DNA of 64,000 nucleotides from Cytophagales bacterium (lineage in GTDB: Bacteria > Bacteroidota > Bacteroidia > Cytophagales > Cyclobacteriaceae): positions 1 through 64,000 of the forward strand of contig DAHVFH010000010.1 of NCBI GenBank assembly GCA_027317105.1. The letters run 5' to 3'. The notes under the pieces are model-generated. The model worked only from the letters and a program-made list of their open reading frames with translations. It did not search any database and had not been told where the DNA came from. The position numbers and the translations under genes were made by a program. Shown one piece after another: positions 29,440-37,215 of the stretch (the stretch's first letter is position 1; each line of letters opens with the position of its first letter).

Positions 29440-29973
29440 ATGGAGATTACCTTTTACATATCGGCTGCTGTTGCAATTCTATCAACCATGATGGTGATCA
29501 CTCGCTTTAATATTATTCATGCATTGTTATACCTGGTAGTTTCGTTCCTCTCCTTAGCGACAGTCTTTTTTATAATCGGGGCTCCCTTTGCCGCGGCTTT
29601 AGAGATTATTATTTATGCAGGGGCCATTGTGGTGCTCATCATTTTTGTAATTATGATGCTCAACTTAAAAGGCGATGCCATTGATCAGGAAAGGGAATGG
29701 TTAACCCCTCAGGTTTGGGTGGGTCCCGCCATTCTTTCATTTATTCTTTTTGCAGAATTGGTGTATGTGCTCGGCTCTGGAAATGCGGGAGCCTCCGGCT
29801 TGCCCAATCAACTAGTTGATTCAAGAGCTGTGGGGAAATCACTCTATGGCCCTTACATTTTGGGCGTTGAACTCAGCGGTATGTTATTAATGGCTGGAAT
29901 AGTAGGTGCCTATCATTTAGGTAGACAAAAGAAAAAAGTGATCCATCGTTTTTTAGAACAAAAGCAAGAATGA
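29440..29973 (+). CDS. nuoJ: NADH-quinone oxidoreductase subunit J
   Basis: This 177-residue membrane subunit has five predicted helices. The conserved helix 3 segment FAAALEIIIYAGAIVVLIIFVIMMLN is intact and contains the Tyr and Gly of the family's pi-bulge region. The last helix (GVELSGMLLMAGIVGAYHLG) is present. It overlaps nuoK by 4 bases (ATGA). Confidence 0.95.
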   Translation: MEITFYISAAVAILSTMMVITRFNIIHALLYLVVSFLSLATVFFIIGAPFAAALEIIIYAGAIVVLIIFVIMMLNLKGDAIDQEREWLTPQVWVGPAILSFILFAELVYVLGSGNAGASGLPNQLVDSRAVGKSLYGPYILGVELSGMLLMAGIVGAYHLGRQKKKVIHRFLEQKQE

Positions 29974-30278
29974 ACGAAATTCAGATAACTGGAGGATTAA
30001 TACTGGCTGGCACGTTATTCATGCTGGGCTTGATAGGTGTGCTCATCCGCAGGAACATTATTTTCATGTTGGTGTCAGTGGAGATTATGTTGAATGCTTC
30101 AGGGCTGGCCTTTATAGTAGCCGGTGCAAAATGGGCACAACCCGATGGCCAGGTGATGTTTATTTTTATTTTGACAATGGCCGCGGCTGAAGTTTCAGTA
30201 GGACTGGCTTTGATCCTGCAGATTTTTCACCAGCTAAAAACATTGGATAGTGATGCAGCAAATGAAATGAAAGGATGA
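29970..30278 (+). CDS. nuoK: NADH-quinone oxidoreductase subunit K
   Basis: This 102-residue subunit has three helices and the usual length. The buried Glu residues in the proton path are seen in FMLVSVEIMLNASGLAF and AAAEVSVGLALILQIF. The start overlaps the nuoJ stop by 4 bases, so they are translationally coupled. Confidence 0.95.
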   Translation: MNEIQITGGLILAGTLFMLGLIGVLIRRNIIFMLVSVEIMLNASGLAFIVAGAKWAQPDGQVMFIFILTMAAAEVSVGLALILQIFHQLKTLDSDAANEMKG

Positions 30279-30304
30279 CAACTAAATTAACAAATAACAA
30301 TCTC

Positions 30305-30357
30305 CAAATTCAAAATGCAGAATCATTCATTTTGAGTTTTGAGTTTTGAATTTTTAA
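30305..30357. repeat. short-period inverted repeat between nuoK and nuoL
   Basis: CAAATTCAAAATG (30305-30317) faces four heptamers of the TTTTGAN type (30330-30357); the exact complementary core is 8 bases (TCAAAATG with CATTTTGA). The arms are separated by about 10 bases. The array ends 12 bases before the nuoL ATG. Confidence 0.65.
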
Positions 30358-30369
30358 TAACTATAAAGA

Positions 30370-32247
30370 ATGAATCTCCTCTGGCTTATACCCACCTTAC
30401 CTTTTTTCGGGGCGCTCGTACTCGTCCTGTTTGGTTCGCAACTGCCAAAGAAAATGGTTCCCATTATTGGGGCGGGTAGTGTAGGACTTTCAGCATTGGT
30501 CACATTTGTGGTTGGAGCAGATTTCATATCCTCATCCACAACTACTTATAATTTTACAGCGTGGCAGTGGCTTGATGTTGCGGGCTTGTCTTCCGCCTTT
30601 GCCTTTCACTTAGATGCCCTTTCGCTCATTTTTATTTTTGTCATCACGTTTGTGGGCTTTCTCATCCATATTTATTCTTCTGAATTTATGGAAGAGGATG
30701 ATGGCTATGCGCGATTCTTTGCTTACCTGAATTTGTTTGTGTGTTCCATGCTGATTTTAGTGTTGGCCGACAATTTGGTGTTAATGTATTTAGGTTGGGA
30801 AGGCGTAGGGCTCTGCAGTTATTTGTTGATCGGATTTTGGTATGGCGAAGAGAAGAATGGCTATGCAGCCCGCAAAGCATTCATTGTAACCCGTGTGGGC
30901 GACACGGCTATGGCGTTCGGGCTGTTCGTGCTCTTCCAAAATTTCCACACCTTGAATATTCAAGAGATTACCACTAAAGCCCCTCAGCTTTTTGCTGTTG
31001 GTTCAGAAATACCGCTGATTATTTCGTTGCTCTTACTTGGAGGTGCGGCTGGTAAATCCGCTCAACTCCCACTTCAAACTTGGCTACCGGATGCCATGGC
31101 CGGCCCTTCTCCGGTCAGCGCGTTAATCCATGCCGCCACAATGGTGACGGCAGGTGTTTATCTTATTGCGCGTACCCACGCCATTTTTGAATTGGCACCT
31201 GTTGCCCTAATGATCGTAGGAATTATTGGGGCTACTACACTATTGATTGCAGGATTCGCAGCGCTCACGCAATTCGATTTGAAACGTGTGCTGGCCTATT
31301 CTACCATCAGCCAGATTGGTTATATGTTCCTTGCACTTGGCGTTGGCGCCTGGTCGGCAGCCATCTTTCATTTTATGATTCATGCGTTCTTTAAAGCGCT
31401 TCTCTTCCTTGCAGCCGGAGCGGTGATCATGGCGCTGCACCATGAACATGATATGTTTAAAATGGGTGGACTGAAAAAGAAACTCCCTGTAATCTATTGG
31501 ACATTTTTAATTGGCGCTTCTTCGTTGGCTGCACTTCCACTGATAACCGGTGGGTTTTATAGCAAAGACCAAATCTTGTGGCTGACGTTAGCAGGAGTGA
31601 ATGGGAATATTTGGTTTTTTCTCGCTGCCTTATTAGGTGCCTTCGTCACTTCTATCTATACGTTCCGGATGGTGTACCTTACTTTTTTCGGACAGGAGAA
31701 AACTCATGTTCATTATACGCCTGGTAAATTGATGAACATACCGTTGATTATTTTGGCAGCACTTTCAACACTGGCTGGATTTATTGAATTGCCCCACGAC
31801 TTTTTTCACTTGACCATTTTTTCTGATTTTTTGAAACCTGTTCTTCCCTCGGTAGTGGTGGAGGAAGATTTTGAAAGTATTGAGTACATGGTTCAGATGA
31901 TTGCTGCTGGTGTATCGGTGTCTGGCGTTTACGTGGCTTACATTTTTTATGTGGTCAAGCCGGAGTTGGCCGATGAACTTAAATCGTCTGCTGCCGACCT
32001 TCACCAATTCTGGTATAGCGGGTGGGGCTTTGATAGACTTTATAATTTTCTGTTCGTACGACCTTTTGTCTTTCTCGCGTCTATTAATAAAAATGATGTG
32101 GTCGATCGACTGTATACGGGCTTGGTGGCTATCGCAGAGTTTTTTCATCGGATATTTTCTTTCACACAAAGTGGAATTTTGAGATGGTATATTATGGGTA
32201 TAGTAATTGGAGGTATTCTTTTGTTGACATTAGGTTTGATAAGCTGA
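30370..32247 (+). CDS. nuoL: NADH-quinone oxidoreductase subunit L
   Basis: This 625-residue antiporter-like subunit has about 15-16 helices and a C-terminal lateral helix. The proton-channel signature is visible: NLVLMYLGWEGVGLCSYLLIGFW, the Lys in GGAAGKSAQLPLQTWLPDAMAGPSPVSALIHAATMV, and the Lys in FDLKRVLAYSTISQIGYM. It is the distal proton pump of the membrane arm. It is followed by the longest spacer of the operon (255 bases). Confidence 0.96.
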   Translation: MNLLWLIPTLPFFGALVLVLFGSQLPKKMVPIIGAGSVGLSALVTFVVGADFISSSTTTYNFTAWQWLDVAGLSSAFAFHLDALSLIFIFVITFVGFLIHIYSSEFMEEDDGYARFFAYLNLFVCSMLILVLADNLVLMYLGWEGVGLCSYLLIGFWYGEEKNGYAARKAFIVTRVGDTAMAFGLFVLFQNFHTLNIQEITTKAPQLFAVGSEIPLIISLLLLGGAAGKSAQLPLQTWLPDAMAGPSPVSALIHAATMVTAGVYLIARTHAIFELAPVALMIVGIIGATTLLIAGFAALTQFDLKRVLAYSTISQIGYMFLALGVGAWSAAIFHFMIHAFFKALLFLAAGAVIMALHHEHDMFKMGGLKKKLPVIYWTFLIGASSLAALPLITGGFYSKDQILWLTLAGVNGNIWFFLAALLGAFVTSIYTFRMVYLTFFGQEKTHVHYTPGKLMNIPLIILAALSTLAGFIELPHDFFHLTIFSDFLKPVLPSVVVEEDFESIEYMVQMIAAGVSVSGVYVAYIFYVVKPELADELKSSAADLHQFWYSGWGFDRLYNFLFVRPFVFLASINKNDVVDRLYTGLVAIAEFFHRIFSFTQSGILRWYIMGIVIGGILLLTLGLIS

Positions 32248-32261
32248 TGGGAGATAATTTA

Positions 32262-32464
32262 AATTACGAATTATGAATTCTAAATTTTGGGCAGCTGCGC
32301 GAGGCGCGCACCGGGCTATACGCTGCAAGTCCTCGCTCGTCCCGATAACTATCGGGACTCACTGTGGGCTTTCCACTCCTATCCTTGCCGCTTGCAGTCT
32401 CTACCATTTAGATTCGAGTTTCGAATTTAGAGTCTCTGGCTTGCAGTTTATAACCAGTAACATC
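32262..32464. repeat. composite repeat-arm element between nuoL and nuoM
   Basis: The left arm (32262-32289) is four AATTNNG-type heptamers. The right arm (32409-32464) begins with the related complementary heptamers TAGATTC and GAGTTTC and decays. Between them is a GC-rich block (about 32290-32405), in contrast to the AT-rich arms. It contains nested inverted repeats: CTGCAAG at 32323-32329 with CTTGCAG at 32391-32397, enclosing a perfect 9-bp hairpin at 32339-32358. No open frame is present. The block looks like a dispersed intergenic repeat nested in a repeat-arm spacer. Confidence 0.65.
32339..32358. repeat. perfect 9-bp hairpin in the nuoL/nuoM spacer
   Basis: GTCCCGATA (32339-32347) pairs with TATCGGGAC (32350-32358) around two bases. 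It is the centre of the GC-rich block. No T-tract follows, so transcription through to nuoM is expected. Confidence 0.75.
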
Positions 32465-32502
32465 AACACGTCCGCTCGTATCAACATCAACACATCTAAA
32501 AA

Positions 32503-34005
32503 ATGACGTTGCTCTTATTCATCATTGTTCTTATGGTTGGAGGCTTACTCGCTTGGGTTGTCTCTCAATGGAGCAATTTATTGTCACGATGGATTTCGCT
32601 GGTTGCCCTTATGCTCGATCTCATTCTAGGTATTATTATTTGGATGCAAGATTATTCAGGAGCCATCGACACCTGGATTACAAAATATAGTCATGCCTGG
32701 ATCCCTAGTTTTGGAATTAGTTTTTCGCTTGCCCTTGACGGACTAAGTTTGTTAATGTTATTGCTCACTTTCTTCCTCGGTATTTTCGCAGTGCTCATTT
32801 CATGGAATGAGATCAAAGAACGCGTAGGATTTTTCCATTTCAATTTATTGTGGGTCTTGGCAGGTATCACGGGAGTTTTCCTCACCATGGATTTGTTCTT
32901 GTTTTATTTCTTCTGGGAAGTGATGCTGATTCCAATGTATTTCCTCATTGGTATTTGGGGACATGAAAACCGCAGATATGCGGCCTTTAAGTTTTTCATT
33001 TTCACACAGGCAAGTGGCTTGCTAATGTTACTGGCCATTCTTGGTTTGTATTTTATTCACGGCAACCAAACCGGAACGTACACCTTCGATTATTTCCAAT
33101 TACTGGGAACCACCTTTACAGCAGGAACAGGTCTCTTGTTGATGTTGGGATTCCTAGCGGCCTTTGTCGTGAAGTTGCCGGTAGTTCCATTCCATACATG
33201 GCTTCCCGATGCCCACTCGCAAGCTCCTACCGCAGGTAGCTTGATCCTTGCCGGATTGCTGCTCAAGACAGGTGCTTATGGTTTAATTCGATTTGTGATT
33301 CCACTGTTCCCTGGGGCAGCTCACGAGATTGCACCGTGGGCGATGCTTCTTGGGGTAATCGGAATATTGTATGGCGCTTCTCTTGCCTTTGGGCAAACAG
33401 ACTTAAAGCGTCTCGTAGCTTATACCAGCGTTAGCCACATGGGCTTTGTGATATTGGGTGTTTTTGCTTTTAATCAATTAGCCATGCAAGGCGTGGTGAT
33501 GCAGATGATCACACACGGCATTAGCACGGGTGCATTATTTATTTTGGCAGGCGTACTTTATGAAAGGATTCATACGCGGGATATCACAGCGATGGGTGGG
33601 TTTTGGAATAAAGCGCCATTTATGGGCACCGTGGCGTTAGTATTTGTTCTGGCTTCCCTGGGTTTACCCGGCCTCGGAAATTTTGTAGCGGAATTCCTTA
33701 CACTGATTGGTACCTGGCAATCCAGTCCTGTACTCACCATCTTTGCTACCATAGGGATTGTTTTTGCTACTGCCTATTCTTTACGCATCATGCAAAAAGT
33801 TTTCCTAGGGAAACCGACAAGTGATAAAGCCGTATCTGATCTTTCTTTGCGTGAAAAAATTATTTTGATTCCGCTGGTGGTCAGCATCATTTGGTTGGGA
33901 TTATTTCCTCAGCCAATTTTTAATACGGTTAAGCAAATCATCGCCAATCAATTTACTACGGAGCAAATTACTCCCATAAGCACCAGTGAAAATGGAGATA
34001 AGTAA
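32503..34005 (+). CDS. nuoM: NADH-quinone oxidoreductase subunit M
   Basis: This 500-residue antiporter-like subunit has about 14 helices. Conserved proton-path residues are seen in FLFYFFWEVMLIPMYFLIGIWG (Glu), VVKLPVVPFHTWLPDAHSQAPTAGSLILAGLLLKTGAYG and DLKRLVAYTSVSHMGFV (Lys). It stacks between NuoL and NuoN. Its 3' end overlaps nuoN. Confidence 0.96.
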   Translation: MTLLLFIIVLMVGGLLAWVVSQWSNLLSRWISLVALMLDLILGIIIWMQDYSGAIDTWITKYSHAWIPSFGISFSLALDGLSLLMLLLTFFLGIFAVLISWNEIKERVGFFHFNLLWVLAGITGVFLTMDLFLFYFFWEVMLIPMYFLIGIWGHENRRYAAFKFFIFTQASGLLMLLAILGLYFIHGNQTGTYTFDYFQLLGTTFTAGTGLLLMLGFLAAFVVKLPVVPFHTWLPDAHSQAPTAGSLILAGLLLKTGAYGLIRFVIPLFPGAAHEIAPWAMLLGVIGILYGASLAFGQTDLKRLVAYTSVSHMGFVILGVFAFNQLAMQGVVMQMITHGISTGALFILAGVLYERIHTRDITAMGGFWNKAPFMGTVALVFVLASLGLPGLGNFVAEFLTLIGTWQSSPVLTIFATIGIVFATAYSLRIMQKVFLGKPTSDKAVSDLSLREKIILIPLVVSIIWLGLFPQPIFNTVKQIIANQFTTEQITPISTSENGDK

Positions 34006-35428
34006 CATCAATATTATAGACGTACTGCCGGGAATGTTCCTGGTATCGGCCTCGTTGATCGCCATGATCTCCATTTCGATCAGGCGCAACCACAAATTGA
34101 TCTTTGGGGTAACCTCCATCAGTTTGCTCGGTGTATTTGTTTATCTAATAATCTATGCCTCAAACCATAAATTTAATGTTGAGCCGCTTTTCGTGATTGA
34201 TGGTTTCGGCACTTTTATTACTGGGCTCATTGTGATGAGCGCGTTAGCCGTGTCGTTGCTTTCCTATGCTTATTTTGAACAGCGCGAAGAGCGTAAAGAG
34301 GAATACTATATTTTGCTTTTGCTCGCCACACTCGGTTCGGCCATGTTGGTAATCAGCAAACATTTTGTTTCGCTTTTCCTTGGCTTGGAAATATTGAGCA
34401 TTTCTTTGTATTCGATGGTGGCCTACTTAAGGAAGCGTCCGCGTTCAGATGAAGCGGGGCTGAAATACCTTATCATGGCGGCCTTCTCTTCAGCGTTTCT
34501 TTTGTTTGGAATGGCGTTGGTTTATGACGTCACCGGAACAATGGATTTCAATGGATTATCCCAATATATGGTTTCGATAGATCAACTTCCTGTGGTTATG
34601 CTTACAGGACTTGGTCTTATGATTGTGGGCGTTGGATTTAAGTTGGGAGTCGTCCCCTTTCACATGTGGACACCGGATGTGTATGAAGGTGCTCCCGCTC
34701 CGGTAACGGCTTTTATCGCCACCATTTCCAAAGGCGGAATGATCGTTTTACTCGTTCGCTTTTTTACTGCCGTCAATGGATTCCACTATCCGGTGTTGGT
34801 GTTGTCATTCACGGTTATCGCCATGGCCTCCATGCTCATCGGAAATTTATTGGCAATCCGACAAGACAATGTAAAACGAATTTTGGCCTATTCTTCCATC
34901 GCCCACATGGGTTATATTTTGGTGGCCTTTCTGGCGGGCGGTGAGTTGGGAAAAGAAGCCGTAAGTTTTTATATGGTAGCGTATTTTCTAACTAACATTG
35001 GCGCTTTTGGAGTAATTGCCATTTTATCCGATCAGGATCGTGATGCCGAGCGTATTGAAGACTATCAGGGATTATTTTGGAAGCATCCCAAAATAGCTAC
35101 GGTATTTACCGCGATGCTTTTGTCGCTGGCAGGCATTCCATTGACTGCCGGATTTGTCGGGAAATTTTATCTGATTGCCTCGGGGGCAAAATCGCAATTG
35201 TGGTGGCTGATTATTGTGTTGGCAGCCAGCAGTGTGATCGGCTTATATTATTACATTAAAATAATTGCCGTGATGTTCGACAAAGCCAAAGGATCGGAAG
35301 CACTATCATTGAGGCCTCGCCTTTATTTGATCAACTTGATCACCCTTGTTGTCCTTTCAGTGCTCATGGTTTTTTACGGAGTTTATCCGCAAGGGTTGAT
35401 TGAAAGAATCAGGGAGTTTTTGCAGTAA
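33992..35428 (+). CDS. nuoN: NADH-quinone oxidoreductase subunit N
   Basis: This subunit (478 residues from the ATG) is the third antiporter-like protein and the last gene of the operon. Signatures are FVSLFLGLEILSISLYSMVAYLRK, GVGFKLGVVPFHMWTPDVYEGAPAPVTAFIATISKGG and QDNVKRILAYSSIAHMGYI. A GTG two codons upstream (33986) is an alternative start. It overlaps nuoM by 14 bases. Confidence 0.96.
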   Translation: MEISNINIIDVLPGMFLVSASLIAMISISIRRNHKLIFGVTSISLLGVFVYLIIYASNHKFNVEPLFVIDGFGTFITGLIVMSALAVSLLSYAYFEQREERKEEYYILLLLATLGSAMLVISKHFVSLFLGLEILSISLYSMVAYLRKRPRSDEAGLKYLIMAAFSSAFLLFGMALVYDVTGTMDFNGLSQYMVSIDQLPVVMLTGLGLMIVGVGFKLGVVPFHMWTPDVYEGAPAPVTAFIATISKGGMIVLLVRFFTAVNGFHYPVLVLSFTVIAMASMLIGNLLAIRQDNVKRILAYSSIAHMGYILVAFLAGGELGKEAVSFYMVAYFLTNIGAFGVIAILSDQDRDAERIEDYQGLFWKHPKIATVFTAMLLSLAGIPLTAGFVGKFYLIASGAKSQLWWLIIVLAASSVIGLYYYIKIIAVMFDKAKGSEALSLRPRLYLINLITLVVLSVLMVFYGVYPQGLIERIREFLQ

Positions 35429-35468
35429 GTTAATCTCCTGAATTTTGACGGGGAATTTACTTGACAAG

Positions 35469-35711
35469 CTAGTCTTCCAGTTCTTTTTTAATTGCCTTCC
35501 CGGTCTTTTTTATTTTTTGTTTGACTTTAGGTGTTTCTTTACGAACTGCTTTGCCAACTTTTTTAGCGACACGTTTCGTCTCATGCCCGATTTTTTTGGA
35601 AACTTTCTTTATCTCTTTCCCTGCTGCATTCGCATCTTTTTTTATTTCACTTTGTGCATATAGTGTCGAAGTGCAAAACAGACAAAAGATTAGGATGATT
35701 AGATTTTTCAT
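35469..35711 (-). CDS. small lysine-rich exported protein
   Basis: This 80-residue protein has a signal peptide (1-20, ending LYAQ). The mature 60 residues are extremely lysine-rich and alpha-helical, with a KKVxKKxGxxxKxVxKKVGKAVRKE-like pattern reminiscent of histone H1 or eukaryotic-like basic tails. With the signal peptide it should be periplasmic or surface-exposed, where it could bind LPS, nucleic acid or acidic polymers. It is convergent with nuoN. The plus-strand frame over the same bases is a shadow. Confidence 0.65.
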   Translation of the reverse strand: MKNLIILIFCLFCTSTLYAQSEIKKDANAAGKEIKKVSKKIGHETKRVAKKVGKAVRKETPKVKQKIKKTGKAIKKELED

Positions 35712-35790
35712 AAGTAACTATCGTTTAAAGATATAGATGAACCTTCTGTAAGATACAAAAACTGAACCAGTTCGGCTATTTCAAAATGTA

Positions 35791-36645
35791 TTAAATGTTA
35801 GCCTCTTCAAATAATGAAAGCTGTATTTTGAAATTTCCTTGAGAAAGCTTCTCTATACCTTGTTTTCCATTGCCCATATTGCCACTAATGTGATACAGGG
35901 CTGTTTCTTTCTTCCGTGGAGCTACAACAATTTCAGTTTCTCCTGCCACGCGCCCAAACAGATCTGCTACAATTTCCGGCTTGTTATTATTCGCTGACAA
36001 ATGGGATAGTATCAAATGACTCATAAAGGGTGGACGATGATTTAAAAATAATTGCAACGCCTGCTTATTAGATAAATGACCCTGACCGTTGCGGATACGG
36101 TCTTTCAAATGCTGAGGATAGCCGCCATTCTCCAACATTTCTTCGTCATAGTTCGATTCCAGAAAAGCAGCCTGGCACTGCGCAAAGTTTTTCAGTAAAT
36201 GCTCGCAGGATCGGCCGGTATCGGTGAAGATGCCTACGTTGATGTTGTTGTGGCTCACGATAAAACTATGTGGGTCAGCGGCATCATGGAATTTCGGAAG
36301 AGCGGTTACGGTTAAGTTTCCAATTGCAATTGGCTCATAAGCCTTAAAAGGAAACGAGGGTATTTCTTTCCATCCCGATTTTAAATTACTGCGAGTGCTT
36401 GGCGTAATGTAAACAGGCAAATAATATTTCTTGGCTAATTTGGGCAGGCCATTGATGTGATCCGCATGCTCGTGGGTAATAAAAATAGCCTTCACCTTTT
36501 TTATCGAAAGCTCAAGGCGCTTTAGTCGCCTTTCGGTTTCACGGCAAGAAATTCCCGCGTCAATTAAAATCCCCTCATTGGTATTACCGATGTAATAACA
36601 ATTGCCGTTGCTTCCTGAATTTAACGATGCGATAGATAGAGACAT
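35791..36645 (-). CDS. MBL-fold metallo-hydrolase (WalJ/YycJ-like)
   Basis: This 284-residue cytoplasmic metallo-beta-lactamase-fold protein begins SIASLNSGSNGNCYYI, the WalJ/YycJ N-terminus. The metal motif THEHADHINGLP (HxHxDH) is near residue 56-67, followed by GIFTDTGRS and LILSHLSANNN. The family has been linked to DNA-end processing or cell-wall signalling in other phyla; the exact function is open. It lies directly downstream of the RelE-type gene on the same strand, 6 bases away. Confidence 0.88.
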   Translation of the reverse strand: MSLSIASLNSGSNGNCYYIGNTNEGILIDAGISCRETERRLKRLELSIKKVKAIFITHEHADHINGLPKLAKKYYLPVYITPSTRSNLKSGWKEIPSFPFKAYEPIAIGNLTVTALPKFHDAADPHSFIVSHNNINVGIFTDTGRSCEHLLKNFAQCQAAFLESNYDEEMLENGGYPQHLKDRIRNGQGHLSNKQALQLFLNHRPPFMSHLILSHLSANNNKPEIVADLFGRVAGETEIVVAPRKKETALYHISGNMGNGKQGIEKLSQGNFKIQLSLFEEANI

Positions 36646-36651
36646 ATACTA

Positions 36652-36918
36652 CTACTTTATATAAATATCTCTTCGGTGACCGATTCTTCTGATATCTATA
36701 ATATTCACCGAATCATCAATGGAATAAATCACTCTGTAATCACCGATTCGGATACGCCAAAGATCTTCATTTTGACTCTTCAGTTTTTTGCAACCATCAG
36801 GACGAGGTTGGCTTGAGAGGTTTTTGATTTTTGGGAATATTCGCTGGACTTCTCTTTTGGGTAATTTCTTTAATTCTTTGCTGGCTATTTTACCGACAAC
36901 AACTTGGTAAAGCTTCAT
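36652..36918 (-). CDS. RelE/ParE-type toxin
   Basis: This 88-residue protein has the RelE/ParE fold pattern: ELKKLPKREVQRIFPKIKNLSSQPRPDGCKKLKSQNEDLWRIRIGDYRVIYSIDDSVNIIDIRRIGHRRDIY. The basic C-terminal RxGHRRDIY motif is typical of mRNA-cleaving RelE toxins. Its start overlaps the stop of the upstream antitoxin gene by 4 bases. It appears intact. Confidence 0.88.
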   Translation of the reverse strand: MKLYQVVVGKIASKELKKLPKREVQRIFPKIKNLSSQPRPDGCKKLKSQNEDLWRIRIGDYRVIYSIDDSVNIIDIRRIGHRRDIYIK

Positions 36919-37112
36919 AGCTTCCCTACTTTCTTCAATTGTTTCTCAAGTTCTTCAATCGTGATTTTCTCGTCATCTTTTCTCGCCTCCGCAACAATAA
37001 CATCTAAAAGCTCTTCAAGTTCTTCATCCGTGTATTTGGCTACTTTCTTTAGGTTAATTTGAGCGTATCTTGTTTTTGTGGCTTTATCCGTTAGAATGGA
37101 GATGGTTTTCAT
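36915..37112 (-). CDS. putative antitoxin of the RelE-type pair
   Basis: This 65-residue acidic protein is encoded directly upstream of and overlapping (4 bases) the RelE-type toxin gene. The C-terminal half is a charged helix (KYTDEELEELLDVIVAEARKDDEKITIEELEKQLKK) fitting a toxin-wrapping antitoxin tail. The N-terminus may be a short DNA-binding strand. The antitoxin role is inferred from size, order and overlap. Confidence 0.75.
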   Translation of the reverse strand: MKTISILTDKATKTRYAQINLKKVAKYTDEELEELLDVIVAEARKDDEKITIEELEKQLKKVGKL

Positions 37113-37149
37113 GGCAATAAAAATAAACCATTTTCAAATTAAAAACTAA

Positions 37150-37179
37150 AAATAAAAACTGCCGAGTTTTCCCGGCAGT
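37150..37179 (-). terminator. intrinsic terminator of dnaK
   Basis: On the minus strand ACTGCCG at 37179-37173 pairs with CGGCAGT at 37164-37158, loop GGAAAACT, followed by a T-rich run to 37150. It lies about 37 bases after the dnaK stop and separates it from the toxin-antitoxin genes. Confidence 0.8.
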
Positions 37180-37215
37180 CCTTATAGTATCTTATGTGTT
37201 ACTACTTGTGTCTGA

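Noticed and set aside
32339..32358. Intrinsic terminator between nuoL and nuoM
   Set aside because: The hairpin has no T-tract and termination here would cut off nuoM and nuoN, which belong to the same complex.
23054..32464. CRISPR array as the explanation for the short repeats
   Set aside because: Units are 7-8 bases, contiguous without spacers, different at each site, and no cas genes are present.
35445..35663. Phe-rich plus-strand frame opposite the lysine-rich gene
   Set aside because: Its composition is the complement of the lysine-rich codons; it is a shadow frame.
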